Below the pieces are notes generated by a model. The model was not told where the DNA came from. It ran no database searches and saw only the letters and a list, made by a program, of their open reading frames with translations. 64,000 nt of DNA, taken from the NCBI GenBank assembly GCA_951812755.1, contig OX638329.1, positions 3,852,522 through 3,916,521 of the forward strand, in the 5' to 3' direction. The stretch is from an uncultured Latescibacterota bacterium. GTDB lineage: Bacteria; Latescibacterota; UBA2968. Positions 8,934 through 15,922 of the stretch are shown here, one piece after another. The position numbers were made by a program, and so were the translations under genes. Each line of letters begins with the position of its first letter. Position 1 is the first letter of the stretch.

Positions 8934-8996
8934 TTTGTCACTCCTGGTGGGTGGTGAAGGAAAATACGATAACACCCAAAGCATACGCCCAATCGA

Positions 8997-9020
8997 ATTA
9001 GATTTCTAATAAAATTAAGA
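8997..9020. promoter_or_regulatory. Possible operator and direct repeat, copy 1
   Basis: ATTAGA-TT-TCTAAT (8997-9010) is a perfect inverted repeat in the divergent spacer between the CopG-like gene and the rightward operon. The 24-bp stretch 8997-9020 recurs at 17633-17656 with three mismatches, bracketing the operon. Binding by one of the element's ribbon-helix-helix proteins is a guess. Confidence 0.4.
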
Positions 9021-9173
9021 AATGTCGCTGAAAGACATCCTTGAATGCCTTTGTATATTCAATAATAACAAAAAGATAGACCTGCAAAAAAAAGCCCCAG
9101 TGAGTGCCGACACACCCACCAGGGCAAAACAATGCACACCTTGACAGGTGCATCACCACGAAAGGAGAAAACG

Positions 9174-9629
9174 ATGGAAACAGCAACCGAAAAAGTCACC
9201 GACCGACAACGGGCTTTGCTCAAAAAGCTGATGTTGTCGTCAACGTTCACAGCAGAGGAAGCGCATCGCACAGCCGTATGGCTTGCATCACCTGCGGCAA
9301 CCAAAGATCGAGCAACCGAAGTGATAGACGATGCTTTGTCGCGCATCAAAAATCGGAATGAGGCTCAAAAAAATTCTGCCGACCGCAAGGCCGAGTACCA
9401 CGCCAACAAGGACTGCAATGGCGGTGGGGAATATCCCCCCAAACGTTACTCGAATGACCATCCCCCCAACGGTGCAGATGAGGCCAACGGATCCGCGCCT
9501 GAAACGTCACCAGCTCCCCCACCAGCTCCTGCACCTGAAGTGGAGCAGAAAATCTATCGGATCAATGGCGTGGATTACCACGACAAGAATGAAGCTGCCG
9601 CCGCTGCATCAAAAGCGATTTTCGGATAA
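9174..9629 (+). CDS. Hypothetical protein, first gene of rightward operon
   Basis: A 151-residue protein starting after AAAGGAGAAAACG. The N-terminal 60 residues are helical (TDRQRALLKKLMLSS, then EEAHRTAVWLAS). A Pro/Ala/Gly-rich linker follows (about 80-125), then a short C-terminal segment (IYRINGVDYHDKNEAAAAASKAIFG). That C-terminal motif resembles the N-terminus of the next protein (MYKINGVHE...), suggesting a shared short element. No function was recognised. Confidence 0.65.
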   Translation: METATEKVTDRQRALLKKLMLSSTFTAEEAHRTAVWLASPAATKDRATEVIDDALSRIKNRNEAQKNSADRKAEYHANKDCNGGGEYPPKRYSNDHPPNGADEANGSAPETSPAPPPAPAPEVEQKIYRINGVDYHDKNEAAAAASKAIFG

Positions 9630-9638
9630 GGAGACGCC

Positions 9639-10337
9639 ATGTATAAAATCAACGGAGTCCACGAAGTTGAGCAACCGATCTACAAGATTCAACTCAACGG
9701 TGCTGAGGCTCTGCCCGATGAAGAATTGCTGGCACTGGTCTTGAGAATCCCCCAACGAAATGATTTTAATGTGCTGGCAAAACTTCGAGGTTTTTTGAAA
9801 CGAAATCCTCTCCAATCTCTCGCAGATTTTCAGCTTGCGACTCCAGCCGGGCAAATTATCAACCGCGAGCTTAAAGGAAAAGATTTGACAAAGGCTCAGT
9901 TGTTGACGCTAAAAGCCGTGATCGAGTTTGCCCGCAGAGTGCTGGACAGAGGTCTGGGCACAGAACCATCAATCACTTCGCCTGTTGATGTTCTCCCCGA
10001 ACTGCGCGACATCAAAGACAAGAAGCGAGAATATTTTGTCACTGTCTTTCTCAATGCTCGGAATCAAATCATTCAGCGAGAAGTGGTCAGTATAGGCAGT
10101 CTGTCAGCCTCACTGGTGCATCCACGAGAAGTGTTTGCCCCTGCCATAGCCTCAAGTGCGGCCAGTGTGATCCTGGGGCATAATCACCCTTCGGGAGACG
10201 TAACACCATCCCGCGAAGATATTGAACTCACACGCAGGATTGTGCAGGCTGGCGAAATTATGGGAATTGAGGTACTTGATCATCTGATCGTCGGTTCAGA
10301 GCGATTTCTTTCTATGAAAGAGGCCAACGTATTTTGA
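9639..10337 (+). CDS. RadC-family JAB/MPN-domain protein
   Basis: A 232-residue protein of the RadC family, common in mobile elements. The C-terminal half has the JAMM metal-binding core: a Glu in PREVF (about 164-168) and HNHPSGD (about 182-188) with the following Asp/Glu residues. The N-terminal half contains a helix-hairpin-helix-like part (DEELLALVL, then LADFQLATPAGQ). RadC proteins were once linked to DNA repair, but their activity is uncertain; in elements they often sit near single-strand annealing genes, as here. It starts 9 bp after the previous gene. Confidence 0.88.
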   Translation: MYKINGVHEVEQPIYKIQLNGAEALPDEELLALVLRIPQRNDFNVLAKLRGFLKRNPLQSLADFQLATPAGQIINRELKGKDLTKAQLLTLKAVIEFARRVLDRGLGTEPSITSPVDVLPELRDIKDKKREYFVTVFLNARNQIIQREVVSIGSLSASLVHPREVFAPAIASSAASVILGHNHPSGDVTPSREDIELTRRIVQAGEIMGIEVLDHLIVGSERFLSMKEANVF

Positions 10338-10461
10338 CACATCTGGGTGGCCCTGATGGTCGCCAATGTCCAATTCGAGGCTATACGGGAACGCCTGGCC
10401 GCGGAAGATCGCATAATCCAGCAAGATCAGTGGTAGAAAAAAGGCCACAGAAAGGACGCCT

Positions 10462-10653
10462 ATGAGCGCAGAAACACCAGAGACAAAACCACCTCATCAG
10501 CCTGAAACTTCCGTTGTGAGGCTGAAGTTTTTCGGGCTGGTCACATGCCGTCCCGAGCAGTTTGTCGATGAATTGGAAAAGCTGTGTGAGAAGTTCACCA
10601 ATTCGCCAGAGGAATACAGCTTCAGTTATGACACGGATTTTGCCGCTGAATGA
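10462..10653 (+). CDS. Small hypothetical protein
   Basis: A 63-residue protein with an AAAGGACG ribosome site. The central part (VVRLKFFGLVTCRPEQFVDELEKLCEKF) suggests a strand followed by an amphipathic helix. No family was recognised. It is in the same operon as RadC (125 bp upstream) and is followed after 13 bp by the next gene. Confidence 0.55.
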   Translation: MSAETPETKPPHQPETSVVRLKFFGLVTCRPEQFVDELEKLCEKFTNSPEEYSFSYDTDFAAE

Positions 10654-10666
10654 AAGGAATCCCCCA

Positions 10667-10999
10667 ATGGCAAAATATGAAGGCGCACCACCAGAGATTG
10701 CCGAGGCAATCAAACAATCCACCATTATTCCAGGAGGCAATATGCCCCAACCGGAGATAACCTTCAGACATGGCCTTTGCTCTGCGTCTATTTTCGAGAA
10801 TGAATTTACACGCGGAGAGGAGAAGTTCACCGTCCGCACCGTCACTTTTCAGCGCAGTTATTTGGACAAAGATGGCAACTGGCAGACCACCAACAGCTTG
10901 AAGACGAATGATATACCGAAAACTGTCCTTGTCTTGAACAAAGCCTATGAGTTTTTGACTTCCAACAGCTTTGCTGATGCGTGCGCCGATGCTGAATAG
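10667..10999 (+). CDS. Hypothetical protein
   Basis: A 110-residue protein starting at ATG 10667 after GAAAGGAAT. The middle (about 25-90) is beta-rich: FRHGLCSASIFENEF, KFTVRTVTFQRSYLDKDGNW. This looks like a small domain seen in plasmid proteins of unknown role. The longer upstream frame overlaps the preceding gene and is unlikely to be translated. It precedes the annealing protein gene. Confidence 0.6.
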   Translation: MAKYEGAPPEIAEAIKQSTIIPGGNMPQPEITFRHGLCSASIFENEFTRGEEKFTVRTVTFQRSYLDKDGNWQTTNSLKTNDIPKTVLVLNKAYEFLTSNSFADACADAE

Positions 11000-11078
11000 C
11001 CGTACCGCCGGTGCAGTCAACCGATCACCTGGGCGGCTCTGGTCGCCCACAACCCCCAACCATTGAAAGGACTTTCAA

Positions 11079-11831
11079 ATGGCTATCACAGAAGCAGATC
11101 TGCTTCCTGAAGTCGATGTTGAGCAACTTATCGGAGAGTGCTACACGCCCTTTCCTCAAAACGTCATCAAAATTCGTCAGGATGCAGGAACAGGCAATAA
11201 ACCCCTGTCCTATGTGGGACACCCCGAATATACCCGGCGCCTCGATGCGCTGTTCCCATTCGCCTGGGACTACAAGACCGAAGTGGCAGGACTCACAGAC
11301 ACAACCGTTGCAGTCAAAGGCTCTCTCTCGATCACCTTGGCCGATGGCAGAACGATCACCCGCGAAAACTTTGGCAATGGATCCATTAACCGCGGGTTTC
11401 CTCTTGGCGATGCAATGAAAGTTGCTGCGGTCGATGCGCTTAAGAAGTGCTGCTCTACTTTTGGGATTGGGCTACATCTCTACGATGGAGATGATCTTGA
11501 CAACCGCACGAGTCCGGGCAATAATGGTCAGCATCACAACGGCCAGCCGCCAAACTCCGGCATCGAAGATCCTGGACACGATTGGCTGAATGATCCCAAC
11601 CCGCCGCCGCGTGAACAAAAAGACGAACACCGATATGACATAGGCAATGATCCCTCACCCGCCACATCGAAGCAGGTTCTGGCACTGCAAAACATCGCCA
11701 AAAACTCAAGAACGGATCCCGACCTCAAAGACGAGATAAACAAAAAATTAAATACGCCCGCGCCTAATGATGGTGTAAGAATCAGCAAAAAAGAGGCATC
11801 GGATCTCATATCGAAAGCCTTTGACAAATAA
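11079..11831 (+). CDS. Rad52/22-like single-strand annealing protein
   Basis: A 250-residue protein probably binding single-stranded DNA and promoting annealing. Residues about 40-135 carry the pattern of the Rad52/Rad22 fold: YVGHPEYTRRLDALFPFAWDYKTEV, then a strand (VAVKGSLSITLADGRTI) and GDAMKVAAVDALKKCCSTFGIGLHLYD. A polar, probably disordered segment follows (about 140-200), then a helical tail. Its ATG follows GAAAGGACT. RadC, this protein and the replication genes suggest recombination-dependent maintenance of the element. Confidence 0.8.
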   Translation: MAITEADLLPEVDVEQLIGECYTPFPQNVIKIRQDAGTGNKPLSYVGHPEYTRRLDALFPFAWDYKTEVAGLTDTTVAVKGSLSITLADGRTITRENFGNGSINRGFPLGDAMKVAAVDALKKCCSTFGIGLHLYDGDDLDNRTSPGNNGQHHNGQPPNSGIEDPGHDWLNDPNPPPREQKDEHRYDIGNDPSPATSKQVLALQNIAKNSRTDPDLKDEINKKLNTPAPNDGVRISKKEASDLISKAFDK

Positions 11832-11848
11832 CCCATAACCTTAAAGGC

Positions 11849-11905
11849 TCTCAGGGCGATTATATGAAAGTGGCTGGGGGAGACCACTGGATAATCGCTC
11901 TGAGA
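11849..11905 (+). ncRNA. Strong hairpin in the spacer after the annealing gene
   Basis: TCTCAGGGCGATTAT (11849-11863) pairs with ATAATCGCTCTGAGA (11891-11905) with one mismatch. An inner stem AGTGG/CCACT (11869-11873, 11884-11888) carries a G-rich loop. No T-run follows, so it is not a classical terminator. It could be a leader structure for the secreted protein at 12030 or a small RNA. Confidence 0.45.
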
Positions 11906-12029
11906 TAGCTTTAACAATGCTGTTTCGTGCGTTTCTTTTACATCTCCGGTCTCAGCCGCGTAGCAAACACCCCCAACACACAAACCACCAGATAGCCGAT
12001 TACGGCAAACCACAAACAAAGGAGAAAAC

Positions 12030-12632
12030 ATGTTGCGTTTCATTCTGCTGGCAATACTCATTGCCTTTGCATCTGGGGAATCAGGAGCGGATGTTTTCGG
12101 ACTCAAAAAAGGAATGTCAGTCGCGCAGATCCGTACCCTGAACTTGGGCAAGATGAGAATGCTCCCCAATACTTATGGCGAACAAAAGTGGGCGGTGCTA
12201 AGACCCAACACCCCGGAAGGAGCGGACCGTGCGGTATTTTTTGTTGTGCCAGGTAAAGGATTGCTGAAGGTGTTTTTTTTGTGGGATATCCAAACAAACT
12301 CTTTTGGCGATGGCGTTAAAACAAAATTTGAGGAATTAAAAAAAATATTGTCCGACAAGTACGGCAAGGGCGAGACCCATGACATCCTGAAGCCGAACAG
12401 CGCCTGGGATAGACCGGAAGATTGGATGGATGGATTAAGGAGCAAAGACAGGTTATTGGTCTGGTTTGTGGTAGCTAAAGAAACGCCACACCAAAATCTC
12501 CATAAAAATAAAATCGAGACCATCTCCATTCGCACAGGCGCATCGTCGCCAGTGGCTGCGTTTGTTACCCTGTCTTACGAGCTTGAAGGGTGGGCGAAAC
12601 ACGTTAAAGAGAGAGACGCTAAAGAATTTTAG
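12030..12632 (+). CDS. Secreted or periplasmic protein of unknown function
   Basis: A 200-residue protein with an N-terminal signal peptide (LRFILLAILIAFAS, cleavage near residues 16-20) and an AAAGGAGAAAAC ribosome site. The mature part begins FGLKKGMSVAQIRTL, a pattern seen in small envelope proteins where a GM-motif precedes a helix. It has several Trp and charged stretches but no recognised domain. It is in the rightward operon of the element. Confidence 0.7.
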   Translation: MLRFILLAILIAFASGESGADVFGLKKGMSVAQIRTLNLGKMRMLPNTYGEQKWAVLRPNTPEGADRAVFFVVPGKGLLKVFFLWDIQTNSFGDGVKTKFEELKKILSDKYGKGETHDILKPNSAWDRPEDWMDGLRSKDRLLVWFVVAKETPHQNLHKNKIETISIRTGASSPVAAFVTLSYELEGWAKHVKERDAKEF

Positions 12633-12691
12633 AGGTTTTGAGCATATTATCGGTAACACCTAAAACACAGCCCCGCCGATCTGGAGGAATT

Positions 12692-12961
12692 ATGGCAAAA
12701 TCAAAGCGGCCCATTGGTCGCCCAAAGACAACTGATCTGGTCACGTTCTCGATAAAGATTCCCAGGAAGCTGCAAGCCACACTGGACACCGCCGCTGGCA
12801 ATAGTTGGGATTCTCGCAATATGGTGATTCGCAGAATCCTTGAGCAATACTTTTCCGGTGAATTGATGCGCCACGACAAGACGCCTTTAGACTATTCCAA
12901 TTCAATCAATTTTGATTCACCTGAAACACGTCGAGAAGTCCCACACGTCCAGTCAAAATAA
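12692..12961 (+). CDS. Ribbon-helix-helix protein, paralogue 1
   Basis: An 89-residue protein starting at ATG 12692 after CTGGAGG. It has a strand (VTFSIKIPRKL), then a helix pair with AGNSWDSRNMVIRRILEQYFSGEL, and a tail containing TPLDYSNSINFDSPETRR. The same motif occurs in the C-terminal part of the protein at 13672 and in the one at 14281, so three paralogues lie within 2 kb. Binding to DNA as a dimer is expected for the fold. Confidence 0.75.
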   Translation: MAKSKRPIGRPKTTDLVTFSIKIPRKLQATLDTAAGNSWDSRNMVIRRILEQYFSGELMRHDKTPLDYSNSINFDSPETRREVPHVQSK

Positions 12962-12996
12962 CCCGTACTCGAGAACACATCCAAAAGGAGACTTCA

Positions 12997-13290
12997 TTGG
13001 AATCAATCGAGAGAATGAAAGACAGGATTGAGCATATTCAAGAGCAGGACTTCGAGGCGTATCAATCCGATATTTTCGATACAATCGCCCTGCGCGTATG
13101 GAAAGAACACAACGGAGATATTGACGCTATTCTGGCAAAAGAAAGCCTGGAGATCGAGAGCATCGACCCCCAGGCAATAGGCTTTATTGATGGATCCCGT
13201 ATTTCAATGGGATGTGTGGCTCACATCGAGCCTGGCTGGATCCGAAAAGGCGACAGATACCCGGCGAAGCTGTTCCTTTCAGCGGCTTAA
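12997..13290 (+). CDS. Hypothetical protein with TTG start
   Basis: A 97-residue protein; the TTG at 12997 follows AAAAGGAGAC at proper distance and no better start is near. The N-terminal half is acidic and helical (RMKDRIEHIQEQDFEAYQSDIFDTIALRVWKEH). The C-terminal half is short and beta-rich. No family was recognised. The stop codon lies in the loop of a hairpin (13281-13304) that is probably a terminator. Confidence 0.6.
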   Translation: MESIERMKDRIEHIQEQDFEAYQSDIFDTIALRVWKEHNGDIDAILAKESLEIESIDPQAIGFIDGSRISMGCVAHIEPGWIRKGDRYPAKLFLSAA

Positions 13291-13304
13291 AATTTGCCGC
13301 TTTT
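13281..13304 (+). terminator. Hairpin at end of the TTG-start gene
   Basis: AGCGGC and GCCGCT face each other across a 9-base loop containing the TAA stop, followed by TTTT. Confidence 0.5.
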
Positions 13305-13388
13305 CCGTCATTGCGATAGATTGTCTCTGACACTTCGGCGCCCAGGCGTGAAGCCAACACACCAACCCTTAATAAAGTGAGGTATTGG

Positions 13389-13568
13389 ATGGAAAATGTA
13401 ACCCTGGAAATCACATTGCCAGCCGATCTGGTCGAGACAATCTATAAGGCCGCAGACAAAGCCAATATACCGCCCGCCGCTGTTGTTGTCAGCACCTTAC
13501 GGTGGTATTTCACCGAGCATCAAAGACGGCAGCACAAAAGGCCGACCGCCCCAACAAAGCGAGGTTAG
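13389..13568 (+). CDS. Small CopG-like ribbon-helix-helix protein
   Basis: A 59-residue protein; the ATG at 13389 is preceded by GTGAGG. The sequence VTLEITLPADLVETIYKAADKANIPPAAVVVSTLRWYF fits strand-helix-helix. The C-terminal 15 residues are basic. It belongs to a different branch from the AGNSWDSRN paralogues around it. It is probably a DNA-binding regulator. Confidence 0.65.
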   Translation: MENVTLEITLPADLVETIYKAADKANIPPAAVVVSTLRWYFTEHQRRQHKRPTAPTKRG

Positions 13569-13609
13569 AAAAAGTCGCTGGTAAAATCCTCGAGTACGAC
13601 AAAACACAC

Positions 13610-13640
13610 GCCCCTGGCAGAAATCGCCGGGGGCTTTTTC
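13610..13640 (+). terminator. Intrinsic terminator
   Basis: GCCCCTGGC and GCCGGGGGC (one G-T pair) enclose 7 bases and are followed by TTTTT. It lies after the 59-residue CopG-like gene. The next gene has its own CCGGTAACACCGG hairpin and AAAGGAG site. Confidence 0.7.
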
Positions 13641-13671
13641 TGTTTCCGGTAACACCGGAGAAAGGAGCTTT

Positions 13672-14259
13672 ATGGATATTTTGAGAAGCTATTGCAAACA
13701 CCTTTACTGCCTGTTGCCTCCCGTCGAGAATGGCTTTTGCGGCTATCATTTGACGGATCCCCCAGAGGATGAAAGCCATTACTCGGTTTATCGAATCACT
13801 CTTGCCAATGGTCAAACCTTTGTCGAGGCCACAGAGGGCAGAATCGCCGACCGCATCAAAGAACATTCCCGCACAAAGAACAGCCTCATAGGGCAAGGCT
13901 TAAAGCCCGGATCCGTTTGGCGTGGTGAATGCCTGGACACTGGATTATCGAGAGAACAAGCCTTGTCGTTGGTGAAGAAAGAGCAAGCCCGCTCGGATCC
14001 GATCAAACCCGTTGTCCGTTCCAAAACAAACAATCTCAAACTGGTCTCTATCAGGATTAAAGAGCCGCTTCTGGCACTAATTGAGAAGGCGACGGGCAAC
14101 TCGACCGATAGCCGGAATCAGGTCATAGGAAAAGTACTTGATCAGTATTTTCGAGGTGAGTTGATACGTGCAGATGACACGCCCCTTGACTACCTGGACT
14201 CCATCGACTTTGACGCGCCTATGATCAGGCGACCATTGCCACTCACACCCTCACAATAA
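13672..14259 (+). CDS. Degenerate GIY-YIG-like domain fused to ribbon-helix-helix paralogue
   Basis: A 195-residue protein with ribosome site GAAAGGAGC. Residues about 35-110 resemble the GIY-YIG endonuclease fold: SVYRITLANGQTFVEAT, ADRIKEH, then SREQALSLVKKEQAR. The catalytic tyrosine-rich motifs are altered (YIG replaced), so nuclease activity is doubtful. Residues about 122-190 match the neighbouring ribbon-helix-helix paralogues (GNSTDSRNQVIGKVLDQYF, then TPLDYLDSIDFDAP). The fusion suggests that this DNA-binding module is shuffled within the element. Confidence 0.6.
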   Translation: MDILRSYCKHLYCLLPPVENGFCGYHLTDPPEDESHYSVYRITLANGQTFVEATEGRIADRIKEHSRTKNSLIGQGLKPGSVWRGECLDTGLSREQALSLVKKEQARSDPIKPVVRSKTNNLKLVSIRIKEPLLALIEKATGNSTDSRNQVIGKVLDQYFRGELIRADDTPLDYLDSIDFDAPMIRRPLPLTPSQ

Positions 14260-14280
14260 CCCGCAACGAAAGGAGCAACA

Positions 14281-14502
14281 ATGAGCAAAACCAATGGCAG
14301 ATTGAAGCCCAAGAGGGAACTGGTGATTGTTGCCGCAAAGATCCCGCGTGGGATTGTCTGCCGTCTCGACCGAGCGGCTGGTAACTCGTGGGACACTCGC
14401 AACACTGTCATTCGCTCCATTTTGGAGCAATACCTATCAGGGCAGCTTGTGAGAAAAGACAACGCCGAACTGGAGTTTTCCGAATCTATCGGATTGCCCT
14501 GA
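14281..14502 (+). CDS. Ribbon-helix-helix protein, paralogue 3
   Basis: A 73-residue protein with AAAGGAGC site, beginning 21 bp after the previous gene. It has AAGNSWDTRNTVIRSILEQYLSGQL and a shortened tail (ELEFSESIGLP) compared with paralogue 1 at 12692. The N-terminus is basic. It probably forms homo- or heterodimers with the other copies. Confidence 0.7.
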   Translation: MSKTNGRLKPKRELVIVAAKIPRGIVCRLDRAAGNSWDTRNTVIRSILEQYLSGQLVRKDNAELEFSESIGLP

Positions 14503-14512
14503 GACACAACAG

Positions 14513-14683
14513 ATGTTTTCAGGCGAACGGCACACCGCTATAAAGAACATCTGCAAACCTCTAACCCTCGCCACAGACTTCACCGTGACGCTCTCTAAAG
14601 GCCAAAAAATCCCCCATCCATTGGCCGGATTATTCCGGCACATCCAACCTCGCCCGTCTGGATTGCCCCAGGCGGCAAAATAG
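14513..14683 (+). CDS. Possible small protein (56 aa)
   Basis: An open frame from ATG 14513 to TAG 14683 whose stop overlaps the ribosome site of the next gene, in keeping with the tight packing here. It lacks a clear ribosome site of its own. The start region also forms a perfect inverted repeat (CAGATGTT/AACATCTG), so the segment may instead be a structured leader. Confidence 0.35.
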   Translation: MFSGERHTAIKNICKPLTLATDFTVTLSKGQKIPHPLAGLFRHIQPRPSGLPQAAK

Positions 14684-14695
14684 GAGACTCCGCAG

Positions 14696-15022
14696 ATGAA
14701 AGACGATAAGCAATACACCGAGCAAGGCTTTTGGGAGAAGATCACCACCACCGCAAAAAAAGCTGGGCAAGAAGTTGTGGAGAAAGCCCTGCAACTGCAT
14801 TACACGGCTGAATCTTCAGAAACGCCCAGGTGGGTTAAGGTCACGATCTATGGGGCATTGGCGTATTTGATTGCGCCGCTCGATATGATACCGGATTTTT
14901 TGCCTGGGGGATTCACAGACGACCTGGGCATTTTGGCCGGAACGTTATCAGCCGTTATTGCCCATATCACGCCTGAAGTTAAGCGGCGAGCAGCCGAAAA
15001 ACTGGAAGAATGGTTTGGTTAA
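14696..15022 (+). CDS. DUF1232 (YkvA-like) membrane protein
   Basis: A 108-residue protein with AGGAG site. Residues about 45-105 match the DUF1232 pattern: VKVTIYGALAYLIAPLDMIPDFLPGGFTDDLGILAG, where the PLDxIPDFLP motif is diagnostic. Two hydrophobic helices are likely. The family is widespread in bacteria and plants, and its molecular role is unknown. It lies directly upstream of structured RNA 1. Confidence 0.85.
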   Translation: MKDDKQYTEQGFWEKITTTAKKAGQEVVEKALQLHYTAESSETPRWVKVTIYGALAYLIAPLDMIPDFLPGGFTDDLGILAGTLSAVIAHITPEVKRRAAEKLEEWFG

Positions 15023-15085
15023 TGCACAAAAGCATACCAGATTTTGTATATATGCATTAAAGCAGAGGTTTAGATAACTGTTGAC

Positions 15086-15305
15086 GGCCCCGCCTTTGCG
15101 TTGTATTCATGGCAACAGTCCATTGTCATGGCGGAAACCCGATTATGTCGGGTGGCTCGCCCTATACAACAGCCCATTAACGGCAAAGGGTCGCTCCCTG
15201 AGCCGGGTGAAAAGGCGGGGCTATTGTGCGTATTTTCCGCATGACGGTGGACTCTGCCCGGCACTCATTTTTGTGAGTGCCAACCACCTCACGCGGGAAG
15301 TCCAC
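15086..15305 (+). ncRNA. Structured RNA 1 (paralogue of RNA at 18884)
   Basis: A closing stem of 11 bp is formed by GCCCCGCCTTT (15087-15097) and AAAGGCGGGGC (15211-15221). Inside lie GTTGTAT/ATACAAC (15100-15106, 15164-15170), CCCGA/TCGGG (15138-15142, 15148-15152) and AGGG/CCCT (15187-15200). A 3' domain has GTGGACT/AGTCCAC (15247-15253, 15299-15305) with inner GGCACTCA/TGAGTGCC. RNA 2 shares this order of stems with changed but still pairing bases, plus the identical 13-mer TATGTCGGGTGGC. No known RNA family was recognised. Confidence 0.75.
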
Positions 15306-15307
15306 CG

Positions 15308-15427
15308 ATGCGTAAAGCCCACGCAAAAGCTGTACGGTTTTTCAACGACTATTTGGAAGAAATAGAAGCCCTTTGGGAGTACGCATCCCAGGGGGCTTTT
15401 TCTATGTACCCCAACAGGGAGGAATAG
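15308..15427 (+). CDS. Possible small protein after RNA 1
   Basis: A 39-residue frame from ATG 15308, two bases after the last RNA 1 stem, to TAG 15427, one base before the next ATG. The sequence looks protein-like (AVRFFNDYLEEIEALWEYA). However, it runs through a strong terminator-like hairpin at 15367-15401, so it may be translated only if the hairpin is not formed, or not at all. Confidence 0.4.
   Translation: MRKAHAKAVRFFNDYLEEIEALWEYASQGAFSMYPNREE
15367..15401 (+). terminator. Intrinsic terminator after RNA 1
   Basis: AGCCCTTTGGGA (15367-15378) pairs with TCCCAGGGGGCT (15386-15397) over 12 positions with two G-T pairs, followed by TTTTTCT. It would release RNA 1 as a separate transcript of roughly 320 bases, or act as an attenuator for the genes downstream. 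Confidence 0.65.
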
Positions 15428-15428
15428 C

Positions 15429-15836
15429 ATGACTGACATTCAAGACGGCAACGGCCTCGAAGATCGGGACGAGGCAACAGACGAGACAGAAAAAAGCCCG
15501 TCAAAACTTCGGACGGGAATAGGTGGAATGTGGGCATCTATCAAAGGACGCCCCACATTTTAGGCAGTGATCGCGCTGTGCGTTATCACCGTTTTCTTCA
15601 ACACATACACGCTGTTTGTCCTGACCCAGGATGTTCGCCGGTCGATTGAAAAGAAAGCCTACACTTACAAGGTGGTGGCCCCGGACGATGAAGACCTTAC
15701 CACAACCCTGAAAATTCAGGGCGTTCTCGGCTGGCGCGTTGTTCACGCGCGGCGGGCGACCAGGAGAGGCACTAGCGGGCGGGGAACCATCCCCATCTAT
15801 GAACTCATATTAGAGCGCGAATACATCCTTCGATGA
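15429..15836 (+). pseudogene. Membrane protein with DUF4177-like tail, split by in-frame TAG
   Basis: A 44-codon frame (15429-15563, site GGGAGG) ends in TAG, and after one sense codon the same frame continues from a GTG at 15567 for 89 codons. Together they would make a 135-residue protein: acidic N-terminus, one membrane helix (VIALCVITVFFNTYTLFVL) and a C-terminal part YTYKVVAPDDEDL... LGWRVV... PIYELILER that resembles DUF4177. Either the gene was broken by a point mutation, or the two parts are separate proteins with a GTG restart, or the stop is read through. The first is the simplest reading. Confidence 0.55.
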
Positions 15837-15922
15837 TGTGCCGCGCAAAACCGTGAAGGGTTGCACTGTGCTTCCCGTACTCACGCGGCCCTTTGCGGAA
15901 TTCACAGCGAAAGGAGAATCCC

